DNA of 64,000 nucleotides from Neoarius graeffei. Taxonomy: Eukaryota > Chordata > Actinopteri > Siluriformes > Ariidae. The translations under genes were made by a program, and so were the position numbers. The notes beneath the pieces were generated by a model. The model was not told the DNA's origin, did not search any database, and saw only the letters and a list, made by a program, of their open reading frames with translations. Shown here in pieces: positions 36,760 to 47,217 of the stretch (positions are counted from its first letter, which is position 1; each line of letters begins with the position of its first letter). The stretch lies in NCBI RefSeq assembly GCF_027579695.1, contig NC_083575.1, positions 34,487,382 through 34,551,381 on the forward strand, in the 5' to 3' direction.

Positions 36760-36830
36760 TGCCTGCATGTGCAGCAGTGAACTGTACAAACCGTCAGGCC
36801 AAAGGTTGTGGCCTGAGTATAATATATATA
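36760..36830 (+). pseudogene. THAP zinc-finger N-terminus cut by a SINE
   Basis: ATG at 36760 starts MPACAAVNCTNRQAKGCGLS, the first half of a THAP C2CH finger (Cys-x4-Cys). It is truncated by the SINE at 36830. It is likely a transposase exon, since it adjoins the TIR fragment, and not a host THAP gene. Confidence 0.6.
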
Positions 36831-37166
36831 TCATCTCAAGCCGCTTTATCCTTCTACAGGGTCGCAGGCAAGCTGGAGCCTATCCCAGCTGACTACAGGC
36901 GAAAGGCAGGGTACACCCTGGACAAGTCGCCAGGTCATCACAGGGCTGACACATAGACAACCATTCACACTTACGGTCAATTTAGAGTCACCAGTTAACC
37001 TAACCTGCATGTCTTTGGACTGTGGGGGAAACCGGAGCACCTGGAGGAAACCCACGCGGACAACATGCAAACTCCACACAGAAAGGCCCTCACCGGCCCC
37101 GGGGCTCGAACCCAGGACCTTCTTGCTGTGAGGCGACAGCGCTAACCACTACACCACCGTGCCGCA
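36830..37166 (-). mobile_element. V-SINE
   Basis: Core and head complete, tail shortened to TCATCTCAAGCCGC. Confidence 0.93.
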
Positions 37167-38300
37167 TGCATATGGAAGAAAAAATATACGGAAGAGAAAT
37201 TTACACTGTATAAGAGAAAAAAACTGAAATTATTAAAAATAATTATAGTGGTAAAAAAAGAGCCATTCCAAAAAATGATCAGAGACTGAACTGGAAAAGG
37301 GGGGAAAACAATAACAGTGAAGGGGGGCGCTATACAGATATGTAAGGAATGCACTGCAAAAACCCGGCTTACAAAAACAAGAAAAAAAAGTAATAAAATG
37401 AGGAATATTTTACTTAAAATAAGCAAAATTATCTGCCAACAGAACAAGAAAATTTGAGTTGGCAAGATTTTTAAAAACAAGTAAATATATCTAGCTTTAG
37501 AAACCCCACAGATGTCTTAAAACTAGTGTAAACAAGTAGATTTGTACTACTCACTTTAACATGCTAGATACTTTGTCCCCCAACCAACAGTTTGACTATT
37601 TCATCTGGGCATATTGGTGTACTCTGTTTAAGTAAGTGTTTATACCAACTGAGACCGCCAAATAAATCAAAATCAAAACAACAAACCAATCCATTTTGTA
37701 GCCTATTTTTGTTGCCAGATTGACAATACAACAATTCATTTAATTTAGTTATCTGTTTTGTGTTAAGAGATTAAAAGAAAGGATAAGATGCTTGAAATAA
37801 GAAATTCTGACTTTGACAAACTTGTCATGGTTAATATAACACCGATGAAATTATGGTAATTCTCATTTTAAGACAGAACTTACTCATAACCAGTAATAAA
37901 ATCTCAATAACAAGTTATAATACCTTATTAAGATAATTGAGGGAAAAAATGCTTAAAGTAAGTGAAATACTCTGACACAAAACCTGCCTGGAAAGGAGAA
38001 TTATCTTGGCAGACAAATAACAAGCATATTTTGTCTTGATTTAAGATATTTAATCTTGGTTAGATTTTACTTTTTGCAGTGTGTGGGTAAATGTGAGAAA
38101 ATAAGAGGAGGTAATGAAAGGGAGAAAAAAAGTCAGGAGATTCTTTTCTTGGGGCAAATTTGATCACAATTTAACACAAGCCAAATATACGCGATGGGAG
38201 TGGTAAGATGGCGGCCAAATGGCTTCACTCGTCTCCACAGCGGGGAATGGGCTGTGAGCTCGCCATGTTTACAGACAGCTCAGTGTCTCAGACACTTTTT
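37167..38300. repeat. Left arm of an inverted repeat, carrying a hAT MITE
   Basis: 37167-37352 and 38084-38300 match, inverted, the block 41650-42085 (e.g. CGCGATGGGAGTGGTAAGAT, TCAGAGACTGAACTGGAAAA). Arms lie about 3.4 kb apart and are interrupted here by the MITE at 37353-38083. Confidence 0.75.
37353..38083. mobile_element. hAT-type MITE with CACTGCAAAAA ends
   Basis: Termini CACTGCAAAAACCCGGC and CACTGCAAAAAGTAAAATC (inverted). A/T-rich, non-coding interior of about 730 bp. Confidence 0.85.
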
Positions 38301-38919
38301 ATGCTTACAGCGATAACCAGTTCCTGTAGGCGGAAGTAAATTTAATTTCATAATAAAAGCGTAATTTAAAAAAATCCCGGAAAATATAGAAATTCAGAAA
38401 ACCTTAAAAAAAAAACACTTTATTGAAAAAGTATCAAATGTACAAAACCAATATGGCAACTCGATCATATTATCATCCTATTAAATATAGGGAAGAACAG
38501 AGAAATTATCAAAAGGAACAATCTGATAAAAATCCAGTTTCAACAACTTATAATATGAAATCGGAAATAAATTATGTCGGAAATGCTGCAGTTAAAGATG
38601 TCCATGGACAGAAAGGGAAAAAAGGGAAACAAATAAACAAGCAAGAAAACTAATAACACTTTAAAAAAAACATACATACATACATACATACATACAAGGG
38701 GAAACAGTTTTATCTCAGTTATCTAATTTAGTGGGGAAATGTTTTAAAATATACAATCTTTCTGTTTTTGCTCCTTTTACAAATTTTAAGAATCTTAAAT
38801 AGAATTTAAATTCGTTCAAGAAAAAAAAAATTGGAGCAGGATTTTAGGATTCCTTTCTTGTGTATTTAAAAACCCCAAAACCCTTAGCCAGGCATAGAAG
38901 AAGAACACAAGAACAACAA

Positions 38920-39030
38920 CTTTATTCATCACATGCTTGTGAAATTCCTCTCTGCATTTAACCCATCTGAAGCAGTGAACACACACACATACCCAGAGCA
39001 GTAGGCAGCCATGCTAACAGCGCTTAGGGA
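38920..39030 (-). mobile_element. Type B SINE, 3' module only
   Basis: Contains TTCATCACATGCTTGTGAAA and CTCTGCATTTAACCCATCTG but no head, so it is a truncated copy. Confidence 0.8.
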
Positions 39031-39099
39031 AGAAAAAAATAAAAACCCTTAGCCATAGAATTAGATTAGTAGAGAATTCATCGTGGTTGTTTTGCAAGA

Positions 39100-39462
39100 T
39101 CATCTCATTATTTCTAGCCGCTTTATCCTGTTCTACAGGGTCGCAGGCAAGCTGGAGCCTATCCCAGCTGACTCCGGGCGAAAGGCGGGGTACACCCTGG
39201 ACAAGTCGCCAGGTCATCACAAGGCTGACACATAGACACAGACAACCATTCACACTCACACTCACACCTACGGTCAATTTAGAGTCACCAGTTAACCTAA
39301 CCTGCATGTCTTTGGACTGTGGGGGAAACCGGAGCAAACCCACGCGGACACGGGGAGAACATGCAAACTCCTCACAGAAAGGCCCTCACCGGCTGCGGGG
39401 CTCAAACCTGGACCTTCTTGCTGTGAGGCGACAGCGCTAACCACTACACCACCATGCCACCT
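39100..39462 (-). mobile_element. V-SINE
   Basis: Full length apart from a 12-bp loss in the core (GAGCACCCGGAG missing). Confidence 0.94.
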
Positions 39463-39737
39463 TGCAAGATCATACCAAATGTTATATTGTCTCTCGAAAT
39501 AAGAGTCGGGAAATGATGAGACTTTTTGTTTTATACATTTGTGAATGTGAATCCAGGAAATCCAGAAAATGTGGAAAACAAACAACCAAATAAGCAACAA
39601 CAACAATAATTTTCTATTGTCAGACTTATGACTTTGGCAACATTGTGCTGTCTTGAGAAATTTACTTCTAACATCCATACACATATTGCACAGTGCTCTT
39701 AATGGGGGAAAAAAACTTAAAAATGTAAAAATATGGG

Positions 39738-40110
39738 GCTGCACGGTGGTGTAGTGGTTAGCGCTGTCGCCTCACAGCAAGAAGGTCTGGGTTCGAGTCC
39801 CGTGGCCGGCGAGGGCCTTTCTGTGCGGAGTTTGCATGTTCTCCCCGTGTCCGCGTGGGTTTCCTCCGGGTGCTCCGGTTTCCCCCACAGTCCAAAGACA
39901 TGCAGGTTAGGTTAACTGGTGACTCTAAATTGAGCGTAGGTGTGAATGTGAGTGTGAATGGTTGTCTGTGTCTATGTGTCAGCCCTGTGATGACCTGGCG
40001 ACTTGTCCAGGGTGTACCCCGCCTTTCGCCCGTAGTCAGCTGGGATAGGCTCCAGCTTGCCTGCGACCCTGTAGGACAGGATAAAGCGGCTAGAGATAAT
40101 GAGATGAGAT
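39738..40110 (+). mobile_element. V-SINE, first of the triplicated set
   Basis: Own duplication GTAAAAATATG on both flanks. Diagnostic bases: C at 39826, G at 39934, and TGTAGGACAGG in the tail region. Confidence 0.96.
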
Positions 40111-40112
40111 GT

Positions 40113-41266
40113 AAAAATATGTTTTTTTAAAAACAAAAACTTAGGATATTGGGACGGTTAAAAAGATAGTTAGATAGAGAGGAAAAAATTTTAAAAATAA
40201 TATTATCAATTATCAGTATTAATAATAATAATATTACTTTTTCACACACACGTATGCTGAAGTGGTCTGCAATTTATTTTAATAGGAAAAGACAAATTAG
40301 GGATAAAATTAACTCATATTTAAAGCCTTTAATTTTCTCTAAAGCTGCGATGCAACAATATCTATTGTTAAAAGCGCTATACAAATAAACTTAACAAGAC
40401 CCTGGTCAGTGTAAACTCATAAAATTTCGCTCTATTTCATCGTACAAAAGTTGTGCGAAATATTAATTAAAGCATATTTTATAGCCGCATCATTAAATAA
40501 GGCGGCACGGTGGTGTAGTGGTTAGCGCTGTCGCCTCACAGCAAGAAGGTCCTGGGTTCGAGCCCCGGGGCCGGCGAGGGCCTTTCTGTGTGGAGTTTGC
40601 ATGTTCTCCCCGTGTCCGCGTGGGTTTCCTCCGGGTGCTCCGGTTTCCCCCACAGTCCAAAGACATGCAGGTTAGGTTAACTGGTGACTCTAAATTGAGC
40701 GTAGGTGTGAATGTGAGTGTGAATGGTTGTCTGTGTCTATGTGTCAGCCCTGTGATGACCTGGCGACTTGTCCAGGGTGTACCCCGCCTTTCGCCCGTAG
40801 TCAGCTGGGATAGGCTCCAGCTTGCCTGCGACCCTGTAGGACAGGATAAAGCGGCTAGAGATAATGAGATGAGATGTAAAAATATGTTTTTTTAAAAACA
40901 AAAACTTAGGATATTGGGACGGTTAAAAAGATAGTTAGATAGAGAGGAAAAAATTTTAAAAATAATATTATCAATTATCAGTATTAATAATAATAATATT
41001 ACTTTTTCACACACACGTATGCTGAAGTGGTCTGCAATTTATTTTAATAGGAAAAGACAAATTAGGGATAAAATTAACTCATATTTAAAGCCTTTAATTT
41101 TCTCTAAAGCTGCGATGCAACAATATCTATTGTTAAAAGCGCTATACAAATAAACTTAACAAGACCCTGGTCAGTGTAAACTCATAAAATTTCGCTCTAT
41201 TTCATCGTACAAAAGTTGTGCGAAATATTAATTAAAGCATATTTTATAGCCGCATCATTAAATAAG
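40113..41266. repeat. Two tandem 765-bp units (spacer plus SINE)
   Basis: The spacer 40113-40500 is repeated at 40878-41265 with no difference that I could see. Corresponding points are 765 bp apart. Origin is explained in the findings. Confidence 0.96.
40502..40877 (+). mobile_element. Chimeric V-SINE produced by unequal crossing-over
   Basis: The left flank and 5' half match the copy at 41267. The 3' half and right flank match the copy at 39738. Flanks CATTAAATA and GTAAAAATATG are not a duplication of each other. Confidence 0.95.
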
Positions 41267-41638
41267 GCGGCACGGTGGTGTAGTGGTTAGCGCTGTCGCC
41301 TCACAGCAAGAAGGTCCTGGGTTCGAGCCCCGGGGCCGGCGAGGGCCTTTCTGTGTGGAGTTTGCATGTTCTCCCCGTGTCCGCGTGGGTTTCCTCCGGG
41401 TGCTCCGGTTTCCCCCACAGTCCAAAGACATGCAGGTTAGGTTAACTGGTGACTCTAAATTGACCGTAGGTGTGAATGTGAGTGTGAATGGTTGTCTGTG
41501 TCTATGTGTCAGCCCTGTGATGACCTGGCGACTTGTCCAGGGTGTACCCCGCCTTTCGCCCATAGTCAGCTGGGATAGGCTCCAGCTTGCCTGCGACCCT
41601 GTAGAAGGATAAAGCGGCTAGAGATAATGAGATGAGAT
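41267..41638 (+). mobile_element. V-SINE, third of the set
   Basis: Own duplication CATTAAATAA on both flanks. Diagnostic C at 41464 and tail TGTAGAAGGATAAAGC. Confidence 0.96.
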
Positions 41639-41649
41639 CATTAAATAAC

Positions 41650-42085
41650 AGGAAGCAGAGTGTTGCTGCTGACTTCACTCTCCCACATCCACCAGTGATG
41701 GAAAGTTCGCTCTGAGCTCTGTATAAAACCTGGAGAGCTCAGACGCCAGTGGGTCCCCGCTGGAGACACGAGTGAAGCCGTCTGGCCGCCATATTACCAC
41801 TCCCATCGCGTGTATTTGGCTTATGTGTTAAACTGTCGTATCCGATCAAATTTGCCCCAAGAAAAGTATCTCCTGGCTTTTTTCCCTTTCACTACCTCTT
41901 CTTATTTTCCCAACTTTACCCACATTCCTGACACATCTTTATAGCGCTCCCCTTCACTGTTATTGGTTTTTTTCTTTTCCAGTTCAGTCTCTGATCATTT
42001 TTTTTGAATGGCTCTTTTTTTTATGACTATAATTATATTTACGGAGATTATTTCAGTTTTTCCTCTTATACCATGTAGAGAGAGA
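41650..42085. repeat. Right arm of the inverted repeat with 37167-38300
   Basis: Uninterrupted arm. It includes GGCCGCCATATTACCACTCC, the inverse of the YY1-like word in the left arm. Confidence 0.75.
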
Positions 42086-42093
42086 GAGAGAGA

Positions 42094-43052
42094 TGACGAC
42101 ATGGTGGTGTAGTGGTTAGCACTGTTGCCTCAAAGCAAGAAGGTCCTGGGTTCGCGGCCGGCGAGGGCCTTTCTGTGTGGAGTTTGCATGCTGTCTGCGT
42201 GGGTTTCCTCCAGGTGCTCTGGTTTCCCCTACAATCCAAAAACATGCAGGTTAGGTTAATTGGTGGCTCTAAATTGACCGTAGGTGTGAATGGTTGTTTG
42301 TCTCTATTGCCGCTTTTCCACTACCAACGGGGCTGTTGGAGTTGCATTTCGACTACAACCGTGCTGAACCGTGCTGGCTGGAAGTGGGTGGACACATTGG
42401 GTGGAGTTAGCGAAAGTGGGTGGATGTCATGTGATGTCGTTAAGCGGCGCAAACAGTGACATCAGTGACCTTTTAAGCGATAGTCTCACGACCCGGATAG
42501 TAAACAATAGACATGGAGTTGTTAGTGTTGCTGGTCTTGGTGCTGTGGCTTGTTGTCACCAACAACGCCAACAGATACTGGCAAGAGCGTATAGATGAGG
42601 CGAGGTGCATAAGGCTTCAGAAATTCTCGTAATTCGTAATTCTTCCTCTTCTGGGTTTACGGTGTTTACAGATCCCAGCGTGCTCGCGGGGCATGTGTGG
42701 GCATGTGAGGACACTCCTCCTCACCAATCAGTGCACAGGGGAGTGTCTGCTCACGCCCCTAGCCCCACTCGACTCGGTTTGGCTCGCTTCAGCCCCACTC
42801 CAAAACCGTGCGAGTTTTGGGTGCTGAGTAGGGCTGAAGCGAGCTGAGTCGTGCTGCTCTGAGGTAGTCAAAACGCGAGCCGTGTTGGGCTGAAGTGAGC
42901 TGAAAAAGGGTAGTGGAAAAGGGCCAAAAGTGTCTGCCCTGTGATGACCTGGTGACTTGTCCAGGGTGTACCCTGCCTCTCACCCATAGTCAGCTGGGAT
43001 AGACTCCAGCTTGCCCGTGACCCTGTAGAACAGGATAAGTAGCTACAGATAA
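42094..43052 (+). mobile_element. V-SINE split by a MITE
   Basis: The 5' part ends at about 42302 (TTGTCTCTAT) and the 3' part resumes at about 42930 (GTGTCTGCCCTGTGATG). The 3' end runs into a (TA)n tract. Confidence 0.92.
42303..42929. mobile_element. MITE with GCCGCTTTTCCACTACC ends
   Basis: Inverted termini TGCCGCTTTTCCACTACC and TGGCCCTTTTCCACTACC are complementary across 627 bp. The interior contains repeated GAGTCGTGCTG/CCCCACTCGACTC words and is non-coding. Confidence 0.88.
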
Positions 43053-43053
43053 T

Positions 43054-43055
<2 letters not shown>

Positions 43056-43116
<61 letters not shown>
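43056..43116. repeat. (TA)n microsatellite at a SINE tail
   Basis: About 30 TA units immediately follow the SINE end. Confidence 0.98.
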
Positions 43117-43119
<3 letters not shown>

Positions 43120-43329
43120 TATTATACCAACAAAAAGGCTGTACAATACTTCCTTTTTATTTAGGACAGTTCTTGAAACAGGATTATTTTCTCATGTTAT
43201 TTGTTATTTAACCGTGCACATTTTGTCAATTTGTGCAACTGGGTGTGATATGTGTAGATGATCTACATAGTCAATTGTGCTTAGCCTGAGGTAAATGAAA
43301 ATAACTACTGACAAAACTAGAATAACATC

Positions 43330-43700
43330 CATCAATTATCTGTAGTCACTTATCCTGTTCTACAGGGTCGCAGGCAAGCTGGAGCCTATCCCAGCTGACT
43401 ATGGGCGAAAGGCAGGGTACACCCTGGACAAGTCGCCAGGTCATCACAGGGCTGACACATAGACACAGACAACCATTCACACTCATATTCACACCTACGG
43501 TCAATTTAGAGCCACCAATTAACCTAACCTGCATGTCTTTGGACTGTGGGGGAAACCGGAGCACTCGGAGGAAACCCACGCAGACACGGGGGGGAAGATG
43601 CAAACTCTACACCGAAAGGCCCTCACCGGCCACTGGGCTTGAACCCAGCACCTTTTTGCTGTGAGGCAACAGTGCTGACCACTACACCACCACTGTGCTC
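43330..43700 (-). mobile_element. V-SINE
   Basis: Complete but more diverged (GGGGGGGAAGATGC in the core, GCAACAGTGCTGACC in the head), so an older copy. Confidence 0.93.
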
Positions 43701-44077
43701 TTTTTATTTGCATCCCTCACTGCCATTTCCACCTAAGGCTATGGTCCTTCTTTCATTTAGGCTACTGATGCTAATTTACTCAGTGCATTTTTCTTTTTGA
43801 ATTTGAGCCCTTGAGGTTGAGCTCTCACATTCAATATCAAACATGTCTCAACTTCAGCTTTGATCTAATCTGGGACATTTCCATCAAAAATCTCACAGTG
43901 TTCATCCCAGATATCAATGTCAGATTTTCAACAAAAACAGACAAGATGATGAGACAGATATTTTTTTTCTCTTCCTATAGGGGGTCCACACAAATGGCAC
44001 TGTGCACGTGTAAAAATGATCACGCACTAGCTATCAATACTCACAGGTGAAATGTCTGTCCACAACCTTTGACCTTT
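43701..44077. other. Non-coding spacer
   Basis: No gene or element ends were recognised. The ORFs across it are short and unrelated to known families. Confidence 0.6.
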
Positions 44078-44400
44078 GGGCGGCACGGTGGTGTAGTGGT
44101 TAGCACTGTCTTTCTGTGTGGAGTTTGCATGTTCTCTCCATGTCAGCGTGGGTTTCCTCCGGGTGCTCCGGTTTCTCCCACAGTCCAAAGACATGCAGTT
44201 GAGTAAACATGGGGCGGCCTTGGGCTGAAGTGCCCTTGAGCAAGGTACCTAACCCCTGACTGCTCCCCGGGTGCTGTAGTATGGCTGCCCACTACTCTGG
44301 GTGTGTATGTGGGCGTGTGTTCACTTCTTCAGATGGGTTAAATGCAGAGGATGAATCTCACTGTGCTTGAAGTGTGCATGTGACAAATAAACGTTTCTTC
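44078..44400 (+). mobile_element. SINE, type B
   Basis: The head lacks the B-box region (jumps from GTTAGCACTGTC to TTTCTGTGTGG). The 3' module is complete with GGGGCGGCCTTGGGCTGAAG and ends CATGTGACAAATAAACG. Confidence 0.92.
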
Positions 44401-44429
44401 TTTGCAACCTTTGACCTGATGATTTGTCA

Positions 44430-44620
44430 AGTCAAGTTTGTTTGTATAGCACTTTTAACAATAGACATTGTCCCAAAGCAGCTTTACAGAATCTGAATGA
44501 CCCAAGACATGAGCCAATTTTATCCCTAATCTATCCCCAATGAGCAAGCCCGTGGCGACGGTGGTAAGGAAAAACTCCCCCAGATGACACGAAGAAGAAA
44601 CCTTGTACAGTTCACTGCTG
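44430..44620 (+). repeat. Dispersed fish repeat fragment (family unnamed)
   Basis: GTTTGTATAGCACTTTTAACA, then CTATCCCCAATGAGCAAGCC and GGCGACGGTGGTAAGGAAAA. I recognise the type as a common teleost repeat but cannot name the family. A short related piece is at 40355-40390. Confidence 0.5.
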
Positions 44621-44691
44621 CCCATGCAGGCATTTTTCTTATAATTTTTCTCATCAACTACATAAATAACTTGTCTAATTTTGTGTAGCTT

Positions 44692-45010
44692 TCAGTAGTA
44701 GAGCGCATACTGACTTGCTGCATCTCTGTCTGGTCAGGAGCCTGCAGGGCCTCAGACTGGAAGTCCCTGCAGAGGGTGGTGAAGACAGCGGAGAAAATCA
44801 TCGGGACTTCACTTCCTCCGATACAGGATATTGCAGAAAAATGCTGCCTGACCAGGGCTTGCAACATCAACAGAGACACCTCCCACCCCTACTATGGATT
44901 GTTCTCGCTGCTGGTTTCTGGAAAGAGGCTATGCAGCCTCTAGAGTAGAACAGCCAGGTTCTACAACAGCTTTTTCCCACATTCCATAAGACTGTTGAAC
45001 CGAATTAATC
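44692..45010 (+). mobile_element. L2-type LINE fragment (end of ORF2)
   Basis: Reads [53 protein letters not shown]-like sequence and then a stop, followed by FYNSFFPHSIRLLN. Same family as the minus-strand copy at 50730-51368. Confidence 0.88.
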
Positions 45011-45159
45011 CCACCACCACCACCACCACCTCCACCTAGGCAATATATATTCAGGCAATACACTTTATATTGTACATAGGATTTTATCCACAGTTTTCTT
45101 TTATATATATATATTTATTTATTTATATGTATATCTTCTTTCTTCTTCTTTTGGCTGCT

Positions 45160-46322
45160 CCCAATTAGGGGTCGCCACAGCGTATCTTTCGTCTCCATTG
45201 CTCCCTGTCTTCCGCATCCTTCTCTACCACACCTGCCACTTTCATGTCCTCTCTCACCACATCCATGTATCTCCTCTTTGGCCTTCCTCGTTTCCGTTTG
45301 CCTGGCAGCTCCATCCTCAACATTCTCCTTCCATGATGCTCTGCATGTCTTCTCAGGATGTGACCATACCATCTCAGTCTCATCTCTCTTAGCTTAATTC
45401 CTAAGCTCTCCACATGTGCTGTCCCTCTGATGTGCTTGTTCCTTATCCTGTCCAACCTCGTCACGCCCATCGCAAACCTTAACATCCTCAACTCCGCCAC
45501 CTCCAACTTTGCCTCCTGTCTCTTCGTTAAGGGTACGATTTCCAATCCATACATCACAGCTGGTCTCACTACTGTCTTATACATCTTACCTTTCACTTTT
45601 GCTGGGACTTTCCTATCACAAATGACTCCCGAAATCCTTCTCCAACTGCTCCACCCTGCCTGCACTCTCTTTCTCACCTCACCATCGCAGCCCCCATTTT
45701 CCTGCGCAGTTGACCCCAGGTACTTGAATTCACCAACTTTTTTTACGTCTACTCCTCGCATCTTCACTACACTCTCATCCCCATTCTCATTGATGCACAT
45801 GTATTCTGTTTTGCTACTGCTCACCTTCATTCCTCTTCGTTCCAATGCATACCTCCATCTCTCCAAACCCAACTCAACCTCCTTTCTACTTTCACCACAT
45901 CTCACATCATCCGCAAACATCATGTTCCATGGTGACTCTTGCCTCACTTCGTCCGTCAAGCTATCCATCACTATGGCAAACAAGAAAGGACTCAAAGCAG
46001 ATCCTTGATGGAGTCCCACCTTCACCTTGAACCATTCAGTCATTCCAACTGCACACCTCAATGCTGTTTCACTGTTCTGATACATGTCTTGCACTGCTCT
46101 GATATACTTCTCATTCACTCCGCACTTTCTCATACAATACCAGAACTCATCTCTCGGCACTCTATTGTATGCCTTCTCCAGTTCTACAAACACAATGTAG
46201 CTTTCTCTGGCCTTCCCTGTACTTCTCCATTAACATTCTTAAAGCAAAAATTGTATCCGACGTGCTCTTCCTTGGCATAAACCCATACTGCTGTTCACAG
46301 ATTGCTACCTCTCTTCTCATAT
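45160..46322 (-). mobile_element. RTE-clade LINE, 5'-truncated, mostly open RT end
   Basis: The minus ORF 45165-46193 (342 codons) carries RT blocks [39 protein letters not shown] and MMFADD, then [26 protein letters not shown] and RKIRCGDP. One residue pair after FADD is lost compared with the copy at 49443, and a frame change separates the block QYGFMPRKSTSDTIFALR (about 46200-46310). The 3' end GGGAGCAGCCAAAAGAAGAAG is the RTE tail. Confidence 0.92.
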
Positions 46323-46325
46323 ATC

Positions 46326-46697
46326 TCTTATCTCATCATCTCTAGCCGCTTTATCCTTCTACAGGGTCACAGGCAAGCTGGAGCCTATCCCAGCTGACTA
46401 CGGGCGAAAGGCGGGGTACACCCTGGACAAGTCGCCAGGTCATCACAGGGCTGACACATAGACACAGACAACCATTCACACTCACATTCACACCTACGGT
46501 CAATTTAGAGTCACCAGTTAACCTAACCTGCATGTCTTTAGACTGTGGGGGAAACCGGAGCACCCGGAGGAAACCCACGCAGACACGGGGAGAACATGCA
46601 AACTCCACACAGAAAGGCCCTCGTCGGCCACGGGGCTCGAACCCGGACCTTCTTGCTGTGAGGCGATAGCGCTAACCACTACACCACCGTGCCGCCC
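46326..46697 (-). mobile_element. V-SINE
   Basis: Full length, directly abutting the truncated 5' end of the RTE copy. Confidence 0.95.
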
Positions 46698-46734
46698 CTG
46701 ATGTGTATTGTTTGATGCAAATCTGAATTACAGT

Positions 46735-47217
46735 TCCACTCCGTGGTGGGAGTGGTAAGATGGCGGCCAACAGGCTTCGCTCAGGGAGCCTATGAACACG
46801 CCAGATTTTATATAGAGCTCAGTGGAAGTTCGGATCTTTTGACTGACTTGGATCTTTGAATCTTGTTCAGTAAAACGAATGAATCTTTTTTTTAAATCAT
46901 TCGTTCATTGAAGTGAGTATGATGCTGTAGCCACCCAGTACGGTTCATGAACGGATGAGTTCTCCATGCTGAGAACACACAGCCGTGATGAGATGTGATC
47001 GAGAGACTCAGACCCGGAAGACCAGTTTGTGAATCGCTCACTGAGTCGACTCTTGACTCCCGAGTCACATAAAATATTCGTTCAAAATGAACGAATCGTT
47101 CAGACAGATCAGTGCAGTAACGGAAACCGAGCTGTATCCAGTGTAAACGAGGCTCTTGGCTGGGATTATACTTATTCTGGACATAACAGTAGGAAGTGAA
47201 AGGTCAGACATTTCAGT
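46735..47217 (+). promoter_or_regulatory. Probable apmap promoter and 5' UTR, with YY1-type motif
   Basis: The sequence upstream of apmap exon 1 contains AAGATGGCGGCC at about 46757, a match to the YY1 consensus. It lies inside a short repeat also found at 38190, 41700 and 35430. From 46860 to 47110 there are direct and inverted copies of an ATTCGTTCA-like word, suggesting a decayed MITE. Promoter function is inferred from position. Confidence 0.4.

Noticed and set aside
36760-36830. Host THAP gene
   Set aside because: Only the first half of the finger is present and it sits beside transposon ends, so a transposase remnant is more likely.
40518-41612. Repeated ORFs reading [18 protein letters not shown] and [19 protein letters not shown]
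   Set aside because: They are translations of V-SINE copies on both strands and recur wherever the SINE occurs. Not genes.
45430-46280. Plus-strand ORFs opposite the RTE copy
   Set aside because: Antisense of the reverse-transcriptase frame. No independent support.
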